A stretch of 64,000 nt of DNA, from positions 17,094,014 through 17,158,013 of the forward strand of contig NC_030853.1 of the NCBI RefSeq assembly GCF_000208745.1. Reading direction: 5' to 3'. A model generated the notes under the pieces. The model was not told the DNA's origin, did not search any database, and saw only the letters and a program-made list of their open reading frames with translations. Both the position numbers and the translations under genes were made by a program. This DNA comes from Theobroma cacao (Eukaryota; Streptophyta; Magnoliopsida; Malvales; Malvaceae). This document shows, piece by piece, positions 56,548 through 64,000 of the stretch (positions within the stretch are counted from its first letter, which is position 1; each line of letters opens with the position of its first letter).

Positions 56548-59504
56548 TGTCACGACCCGGTACTCCCCTCGAGCCCGTGACAACCGTCGCAGTGTCCCGG
56601 TAGACACTTATTGCTCGGAATGTCAACCCGAAACCCCGCAAGGCTTTACTATCAGTTTCTCTGTTCCCTTGTGAGCAACCATTGTCAAATATCGTGTTCT
56701 AAAAGATTTTAAGCTGTTTCCAACTTTAAACAAATAAAATATTAATTTTTCGTCTCACAAGGGTATTTTGGTCATTTTTCTCAAAAATTTTAAAACTGGC
56801 TAAAACGTAATATACAAGTACAAAACACACAATTCATATTCAAAATGAGTTTAAAAGTCTAAAATCTTCATTTAAAACGAAATTATGGTTATTTGAATAT
56901 AATAAGAAAATAAAAGAAATATTAAGTAAAATATTCTATTTTCTTATAAAACAATATTTATAGAGTTATACGTGAATAATTTTTATAACGTAAAAGCTAA
57001 ATAAATTTATACATACTTAAATACAGTAAGCCAAAATATTTAATTTAATTTACAATAACAAGAGTGCCCCCGAATAAACAAAAGTAAAGAGGACTGTGAA
57101 CCTACGGTTTGGAAAATGCAGATCCCACTGTAGTCCTCGATGAGATCAGCTATCTACAGTCTATACTGAACCTGAAATGGGTGGAAAGGAGGGTGGTGAG
57201 ATTATAAAATCCCAATGAGTAAACAAACATCATCATAAACATCTAGAGTTGAGTACATGGAGACAATAAAGTAAATCATCATAAACTGGGTTATAGCATT
57301 AGAACACATTTTGTTCAAAACACGTAAAGAGGCTTATGAATCTCATAAAAATCTAGGCTTGTGCCATAAATCCATTCTCGGGGACACCTTGGCCGAGGCA
57401 TCCTACCGAGACCGCCAAGGCTATTAAAATTCACATTTCACATAAATCATGTTTTTGTTTTGAAAACATAGCCGTTCCTTGGCGTTGGCTGAGTTCCCCC
57501 TCACGTGGTGGTTTAGCGTGAAGTGAACCCTAAACTTTACCCCAGGAGATACCCTACGCGCCTCTCCGTTCGAGGTAAGAATATAATGGGGTTTACCGTG
57601 CCCCTCTAAAAGGCTGGTCCACAGAAACCCCCTACTGCAGTGATTAATTAATATATAATCCACCATATAATAAAACTCAATAACATGATATGGCAATTTT
57701 GTAATTCGTAGTTTTTCAAGGTAACCAAACAATTCGCATTTCAATACAATTGCCAACTAGCCAATCATGCTCGATTTATCATAAGCCAGTTAATTTAAAC
57801 AATCAAATTGCCACAATTAACAGTCTCCGTGTACTCTATTTTTCAAAATCACTATTAATTTCAAAACAATTTATAATTTAATTTCATTGAAACTCATTTA
57901 TTCATAAAACATGAAAATTTATCTTTTTAAATTCCTTTTTCCATAGAATTCATGAAAGCATCTAAAAACCACCCTAGATAATTAAAATGACAGTAAGTTT
58001 ACTCACAATGTCTAGAATGCAGACTTTCGAAGCACTCTGTCTACTGGTCCTCGGATGCAATTTCCTTGCCTTTATCGGAGGACTCACCACCTTGACACAG
58101 TACAAAATCGAGAGTTTCACCAAGTTGGTACTAAATCAAAATTAAACTAATTTAGACTACCAATGCATGATATGGAATGCAAAAATGCACTGGTAACTAT
58201 CTAAACCCGGTATTGGCCTAATTCGTCTTATCACCCGATTAAATTCCTAACGGGTCCGTTTAAACTCCAATTTAATTCTTTTCAGTTTCTATACCTCAAT
58301 TGCACCCAAATTAACTTAATGTCCCTCAGTGTGGTGCAAATTATCAGTCCCAACAGCAAATTACGAAAATACCCCTAGTGGGTAAAAATTCGTATTTTTG
58401 CTCCGAAAATTCCCATTATTTTTCTAGGCTCATAATTCATTATTCCTTAACCAATTCTCCTAGAATAAAATCAAACTCATCCTCACTCACTACATGGTAA
58501 ATTCAGCCATTAATGGTTGGGGGAGAAAATAAATTCTTTTCTTGTTGTTTTGTTTCTAAATATGCTAAACTAACTAAAAACACTAACATAAATTAAAATC
58601 AAATAAATCCAACAACTTTCTCTCTCCTAACCCATTTTTTCAGAATTGAATTCATCATGAAAACATGTAATTTAATCATGGAAAATAAAGAGAAATGCTT
58701 GGGAATAAGAAAACTCAAGCTTAATAGAAAAAACTCACCTTTTTCACTTAATTTCCTTGAAAATTCACACTTTTTCTTTGATTTTCTCTCTCTAGGGTTT
58801 TGTTTTTGTTTTCTCTCTCTTCTTGCTGGTTTGGCCGGCCATGGGGTGGAAGATGGGCTGATTTTGTGCCTTTTAAAAAGGAAAATAATAAATTAATAAA
58901 GGCATGACACATGGCATCATGTCATTGGCCCGTTTTTAAAATTTTAAAAATTTAAACATTTTATCTCCACCACATGTTTAGTCAAGGGTCAAAGATGAAG
59001 ACAAAGGAAGACCATGTGCTGGAAAAAATATCCTGGTGGTGGAAAATTACAATTTTGCCCCTGAGGTGGCAAAATTACCATTTTACCCCTATACTCCAAA
59101 TTATACTAAAATTAAAATTTTTCACTTATAAACCTCAAATCATACTCCAATAAGTCAAATTATACTCCAATAAGTCAAATGGGGCCAAAAAATTTTCTTT
59201 TCTAAAATTCCCATTTTGTCCCCAGGTGGCAAATGACCATTTTGCCCCTAGTTAGTGAAAATTCCGATTTGACTCCAAATTGATCCTCAAACTCCAAATT
59301 ACCATTTTAAGTCATCCATGAATTGTGAAACTCTTAATCTCACCTTAAAATTCTTATTTGATCTAGTTCGAGGATTAAATAAACTTTGTTGTACCTCTAG
59401 GTACAATACCGACTTTTATAAATTTTTCGAGACTCTCCTAGCATGCAATCATGCTATCATCACATGTATGTCATGAATAGTATTTTATAAGGTCGGGCTT
59501 TACA
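56548..59504 (-). repeat. 5' LTR of the Tekay element
   Basis: On the minus strand it starts TGTAAAGCCCGACC and ends CCGGGTCGTGACA. A ~1.45 kb middle part (about 57650-59100) is nearly identical to the other LTR, whereas both flanks differ by 3-4%. Confidence 0.95.
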
Positions 59505-60369
59505 AATTACTTGATTAATTACATGGTTTATAACAATTTTGTTTTCTAAATCGTGTAAAAAAAACAGACAAAATTTTGTTTTGTCCATATTTGGTTTTAT
59601 AATCCCAAGACATTTCAACTTATCAAAAGCCTAAAGCAAAAGCCTATGAATGTGAATTTGAATATTCCAAATGTAACTTTTCTACATCATGTAACTTTAC
59701 TGCTTAAACCGAAAGCCTATGAATGAGAATTTCAATATTCCAAATGTAACTTTTCTGACTAAACCAAAGTCTATAAATGTCATTTTTAATATTCCGTATG
59801 CTGCTTCTATGTGATTGTTGAACGTCATTTGTTTAATTTCTTTACAATGCAGATTTGGAGCTTTCAATCAACAATCAACAAAATTAACAAAACAACAACA
59901 AATACCCAAATCAAGCCCTAAATGCATCAAAAAATCATTTAAAATTAAAACCCTAAACTACCATAATGGAAACCTTACTATTTGGGCTACCAAAACGCAC
60001 CACCGGCCGGAGCAAAAATGGGGAGAATCAAACTGGAAGTTAGGTGATCGAACCTTGGCTAGAACAGGAGAAGGAGAAATGCACAAGCAGAGGCGAAGGA
60101 GCTAGGTCGGACGATAGAGAGAAAGAGACTTGTGGAAGAATAGAGAAAGGAGAAATGGGGGAAAAAGGCCCGCTGGGGATTTTAATTATGATTACCTATG
60201 GAATTACTGATAGATCTTCCATCTGTAAAAAATAATTACAAACTAAAATACTGTCGATAATTTTACAAATCTTTTCAACACTATTACTAACCGAATGTTA
60301 TTATGTATGCAAATTTCGTATGGGAAATAAAACAAAAAATTTAGAAAATAAATAACATTGTAAATTATA
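59505..60369 (-). other. CACTA 5' end region (leader and subterminal-like motifs)
   Basis: 59630-59800 holds three imperfect copies of AAAGCCTATGAATGTGAATT followed by ATTCCAAATGTAACTTTTCT (starts about 59638, 59712, 59765). The minus strand at 60000-60170 is CT-rich (for example CTTTTTCCCCCATTTCTCC), like a 5' leader. Around 60180-60230 it reads ATCAGTAATTCCATAGGTAA, resembling the subterminal motifs at the other CACTA end. No TTTTGTAGTG terminus is found before the next element starts at 60370. Confidence 0.45.
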
Positions 60370-61621
60370 GGCTATATACCCAAATAAGTCCCTGAACTAT
60401 ATCAAAAAAGTCAATTTAACTCTTATCTTTTTATTGAGTTCAAATAAGTCTTTAGACTTTTATTTTAGATCGAATAAGTCACTTTCACTGACTGTTGACT
60501 AAACTGTTGACTAACTTTTGTTAGTTAACGGTACAGTCAGTAATTTTTGATGCCATATTATTTGCCACGTGGTATGTTAACATATCATCTTGATGACATC
60601 AATGCCACGTGGTAGATGATGTAACATAAAAAATTAGTGACTCGGAATTGTGTTTTTTCTTTTCCAAATGTCCAAAAATTATTGGTTAAGGATTTGAAAC
60701 AAAAAATTAAAAAAAAAACTAATTGTTTCAAATTGATTACCATCATTTACTAATTGATTACCATTTTCTTAATTGAAGCTATCCTTCCTAACAAGAAAAC
60801 CTAATCCAACTTTTTCAATTTGATTGAAGCCATTGTTACCTGGTTGAAAGTTGGTGCAGAGAAAAGCGAGAATACCCAAAAATGATTTTTAGAAGAGGAA
60901 TCATAAAGGCATGACACACAACTTTTATAATATTGAAACTAGCAAAAACACATAATATTGTTCTATAATAAAAAAAAGTCAAAATTTTCTCTTCCTTAGA
61001 ATTTGTAAGGGAAAGTTGATGCTCTTTTCTTCCCTAAAATTTGTAAGGGAAATCTGATGTTGTTGAATTTTATTTACTAACAATAATAGATTCTCTCCCT
61101 ACATCTTTCACAGTTGTTTAAATTTTAAAACTACCCAAAGAACAAATTTTAGAAGAAGAATAAAAATTTACAGACAGGAAAAGGACATTTTGACTATAAG
61201 GTACATTGGGTTTAGGGAATGTAAGAGAAAGTGAGATTTTTTTTATTAGCTAGAATGGCTTCAATTAAAAAGATGGTAATCAGTTAAGAAAAGCAATTAA
61301 TTTTTTTTTAATTTTTTGTTTTAAATCCCTAATCAATAATTTTTGGACATTTGGATGGATAAAAAGGAAAAAATCCAATTCCTAGTTAACAATTTTTGAT
61401 GTCACGTCATCTACCACATGGTATTGACGTCATCAAGATGACACATCAATATGCCATGTGGAAGATGACGTGGCATTGACTAATTTTCGTCAATCAACAG
61501 TTAGTGTAAAGGGCTTATTTGATCAAATTAAAAGTTTAGAGGTTTATTTAAATGTAATAAAAAGATAAAGACTAAATTGACTTTTTTTGTATAATTTAGG
61601 GAGTTATTTGTTTATCTAACC
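60370..61621. mobile_element. Non-autonomous MULE-like element with ~300 bp inverted repeats
   Basis: Left end GGCTATATACCCAAATAAGT and right end, on the other strand, GGTTAGATAAACAAATAACT; both run into AAAAAAGTCAATTTA, then further matching blocks (GTCAACAG/GTTGACT, the CACGTGGTA-type motifs, TTTTGGACATTTGGA) over roughly 300 bp per side. The 9-bp flanks TAAATTATA (60361-60369) and TAGATTTTA (61622-61630) agree at seven positions, as expected of a Mutator-type duplication. No coding sequence is present. Confidence 0.75.
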
Positions 61622-61630
61622 TAGATTTTA

Positions 61631-62899
61631 TTTTTTGAAAAGCATAAAACTTTATTAATAAAATAAACGCTCAATGAGCTAGGTCATAAATAAATCATAG
61701 CTTTCGGCCTTAAAAGATACAAATTTGAAAATCAAGCCAAGCTTGTCTGTATATATATCAGGCACTTAGGACAAGATGCCATAATTTCAGCAATTCACTC
61801 TCTAAATTATGCACTACTCGAACCTCCTAAAATGTCTCTAAAATTTTTGAAAACCAAATCCTACACCGTTTTCTTTCAAATTTTTAAAATTTTTAAACTT
61901 TAACAGCACGTTTGGTATGGGGAATAGCTATGCTATTCCCCTTGTATTCCCGGTCATTTCCTACACCTTCATTTGGTAACAAATTGGGACACGAAATTGT
62001 TATTCCGCAGGAATAAAAATTCCATAAAGTTGGCTTTTAGCCAGCTTTATCTATTCCCTCCTCCCCCTGGGTAATATCTATTCCATGAGACATGGAATAG
62101 CTGTCAAATATGTAATGACTAAAATACCCTTACCAAATTTACAAAATTACAATTTGATCCATATAAAAGAAAATTTTTTCTCTCTCTTCCTCCTTTCCCT
62201 CTTTTTCTCCGTCGCTCTTCCATTGTTTGGGTTCTGGTAGTAGCACCGCCTCTCTCATCCAACTTTCGAGTTACGTTAGTCTCTTCCATAGTTCAGGTAC
62301 TTGTTTATTGTGCTTTTGTTTTCTATTGATTGGTTGTGATTTGGTTTTGCTGTGAAACTATTTTGGGCTTGCGTGTTTTTCTGTAAGTGTTTAGGGTTAA
62401 AATCCTTGTTGCTGTTGGGTTTGGCTTTCTGGGTAGATGCTGGGTTAGGGGTGTGAGTCAATGAGACAAGGTTCTGCTAGTTTGCTGCGAATTGAATTGC
62501 TTGGATTTGGGTGTGAGTAGTTGTTTGGTGGTGTTGACACCTGAGGTTTCACTGTAGAATTATAATAGATGTTAAATTCATTCCATAATTCTTACAAGAA
62601 ATAATGTTCCCTGAATAAAAATAACAGAGCAAGAATATACTTTAAATCACTTGAAAGCAGCAAATAACAACTTGAATAATAATAATAATAATAATAATAT
62701 AAGACAATTTGTATACATTTTTTTTAAATGACCTGTAATAGTTATTACTTTTATCCGTTAATGACCTGTAATAGTTAGTAAAAATGCTTTTGCTTGTTGA
62801 TCATCTTGGTGTTTTTCATTTTTTTTTCTTTTGTGTTAAAAGTTTTCTGTATCTGCATGCTGATCGTATGAGTATTTTTTATTTTGGTTTGTGAAATTC
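61631..62899. other. Unassigned stretch with a MITE-like end and a leader-like CT-rich segment
   Basis: From about 61908 the sequence GCACGTTTGGTATGGGGAAT and an inner inverted GGAATAGC...GCTATTCC resemble a hAT-type end, but I cannot find the partner. Bases 62170-62225 are CT-rich (TCTCTCTCTTCCTCC), and CAG followed by GTACTTG at 62296-62302 could be a leader exon border. An ATA microsatellite lies at 62675-62699. No reliable ORF is present. Confidence 0.4.
62675..62699 (+). repeat. (ATA)n microsatellite
   Basis: About eight trinucleotide repeats without interruption. Confidence 0.95.
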
Positions 62900-64000
62900 T
62901 GTCATGACCCGGAACTCCCATCGGGCTAGCAACAACAGCCGCGACGTCCCGATAGGCACTTATTACCCTGAATGCCGATCGAAACCCCGTAAGGCTTAGC
63001 ATCAGCTTCCGCATCTCCCGGGTGAGCGACAATTATTAAATCTTGCATTTTAAGAAATCATAAGTCGTTTCCAAATCAAAATAATAAAATATTATTTTCT
63101 GGCTCACAAGGGCATTTTCGTCATTTTTCTTCGATAATACCGAAACTCGCCAAAAACATGGTGTAAAAGCTAAATATGTTCATACATATTTTAAATCAAA
63201 TAACTAAAGTATAAAATTACTTTTACAATGACACGTGGGCTCCCAACTAACCAACAAGATGCGAGTTTGTGGACCTATAATTTTGACAATGCAAGGTTAA
63301 CTAAAGTCCTTGATGCAATCGGCTATCTATCGGCTATCCCGAACCTGAAATGTGGGAAATTGAGGGCGGTGAGATTATAAAATCCCAGTGAATAAACATA
63401 CACCATCTAAACTATCTAAAGGCGAGTAAATGGAGACAATTAAAAATAATTAACTTCAGTAAATTTTTCACATCACGAATATTCATTTCAACCAAATAAT
63501 CAATATGGCTCGTGAATTACTCAAAACTTGGCTCATGCCAAATCCTGTACTCGGGGACACTTGGACCAGGGGTATCCAACCGAGTCCGCCAAGGCTATTA
63601 AAAATTCATATTTCGCGAAAATCATATTTTTATTTTGAAACATAGTCGTTCCTTGGAGTTGGCTAAGTCTCACTCTCACACGGTGGTCCACGTGAAGTGC
63701 ACTCAAAAAGCCCACCTCAGGAGATACCCTACGCGCCTCTATGACAGAGGTGAGAATATAAAAGAGTTTACCGTGCCCCTCTAATAGGCTGGCCCACGAA
63801 AACCCCCACCACTGCAGTAGCTAATCTTTTATCTACCACCTGATTTATAAAATCATTTTCTGCATGACATGGCAATTTATCGCAACCTAGCCTCTCAAGG
63901 CTAAATACACAGTACAAATAATTCTAACACCAAAATCAGTTTAGCCATTCATGCTCATTTATTGTCATAAGCCATTCAATTTAAAACCATAAATTTACAA
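62900..64000 (-). repeat. Partial LTR of a Tekay-type element, running off the window
   Basis: Starts TGTCATGACCCGGAACTCCC on the plus strand, the inner/terminal edge of the same LTR family as 48510 and 56548 (there TGTCACGACCCGGTACTCCC). The following 1.1 kb match in order, including the GC-rich block at about 63650-63830. It is closer to the solo LTR at 30271-33259 than to the full element (shared CATCGGG/CATCGAGC and GCATCAGC-like positions). Whether it is a solo LTR or part of a full element lies outside the window. Confidence 0.88.

Larger units (their letters stand above)
48510..59504 (-). mobile_element. Tekay/Del-type chromovirus (Ty3/Gypsy), complete with both LTRs
   Basis: Two LTRs of 2956 and 2957 bp (48510-51465 and 56548-59504) enclose a minus-strand gag-pol with a chromodomain, a polypurine tract and a primer binding site. 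Flanking pentamers AAGTA and AATTA differ at one place, a probable target duplication. The LTRs differ by about 60 changes over 2.96 kb, unevenly spread. It is the youngest looking element of the window, yet gag-pol has at least seven stops. Confidence 0.95.
17330..60360 (-). mobile_element. CACTA (En/Spm) transposon split by four large insertions
   Basis: The left end is CACTACAAAA at 17330. Minus-strand coding pieces follow the order of an En/Spm element: transposase-associated domain and start of TNP2 (47442-46443), rest of TNP2 with DUF4218 and DUF4216 domains (35771-33260, continuing 30270), then a Ptta/En/Spm (Transposase_24-like) second protein (about 30000-29472 and 19280-18082). The insertions are Copia B, a solo LTR, the Athila/Tat cluster and the Tekay element. 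Removing them leaves about 8 kb. The right terminus is not found: subterminal-like motifs run to about 60230 and another element starts at 60370, so the end at 60360 is an estimate. Confidence 0.75.

Noticed and set aside
60200..60369. Right CACTA terminus (TTTTGTAGTG)
   Set aside because: No such sequence is present; the end seems lost or too decayed to place.
1..64000. Host protein gene, tRNA or rRNA gene
   Set aside because: All recognisable coding sequence belongs to transposable elements, and no tRNA or rRNA sequence is apparent on reading.

Overview
The window is plant nuclear DNA, AT-rich and made almost entirely of transposable elements. I see no intact protein-coding gene, rRNA or tRNA. 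The families point to an angiosperm, probably a eudicot: Copia elements of the Sirevirus type, a chromodomain-bearing Ty3/Gypsy element of the Tekay/Del type with ~3 kb LTRs, Athila/Tat-like Gypsy elements, two MuDR-type Mutator-like elements (MULEs) and an En/Spm (CACTA) element. The species cannot be named from this sequence. Nearly every coding region carries stops or frameshifts.

Layout, left to right. (1) 1-6587: 3' two thirds of Copia A (+): end of integrase, RT, RNase H, an extra ORF downstream of pol, then the 3' LTR. (2) about 6663-17240: MULE-2 (-), bounded by similar inverted ends, with a 31-bp minisatellite near its left end and a 22-24 bp array near its right end. A second MULE with its own inverted ends, MULE-1 (about 7432-12768), lies inside it. 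(3) 17330 to about 60360: one CACTA element read on the minus strand, with its CACTACAAAA end at 17330. Its pieces are separated by four large insertions: Copia B (19281-29471, +), a solo Tekay-type LTR (30271-33259, +), a cluster of Athila/Tat-like elements (35772-46442) and a complete Tekay-type element (48510-59504, -). Subtracting these leaves about 8 kb, a reasonable size for an autonomous CACTA element. (4) 60370-61621: a non-autonomous, MULE-like element with long inverted repeats and a probable 9-bp target duplication. (5) 61631-62899: unassigned sequence with a CT-rich stretch resembling a 5' leader. (6) 62900-64000: the start of another Tekay-type LTR, cut by the window edge.

The order of insertion follows from the nesting. 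The CACTA element is oldest and the retroelements landed in it. MULE-1 is later than MULE-2. Inside the Athila cluster there is a further LTR-in-LTR arrangement and a small hAT-like MITE.

Points most worth a second look: an extra 3' ORF kept in both Sirevirus-like copies; an 83-nt GT...AG insertion exactly between the integrase and GPF/chromodomain parts of the Tekay element; a ~1.45 kb near-identical patch inside otherwise 3-4% diverged LTRs, the mark of inter-LTR gene conversion or an assembly artefact; arrays of the palindrome TTAGTCGACTAA in the Copia LTRs; and the solo-LTR insertion, whose removal leaves an open transposase frame.
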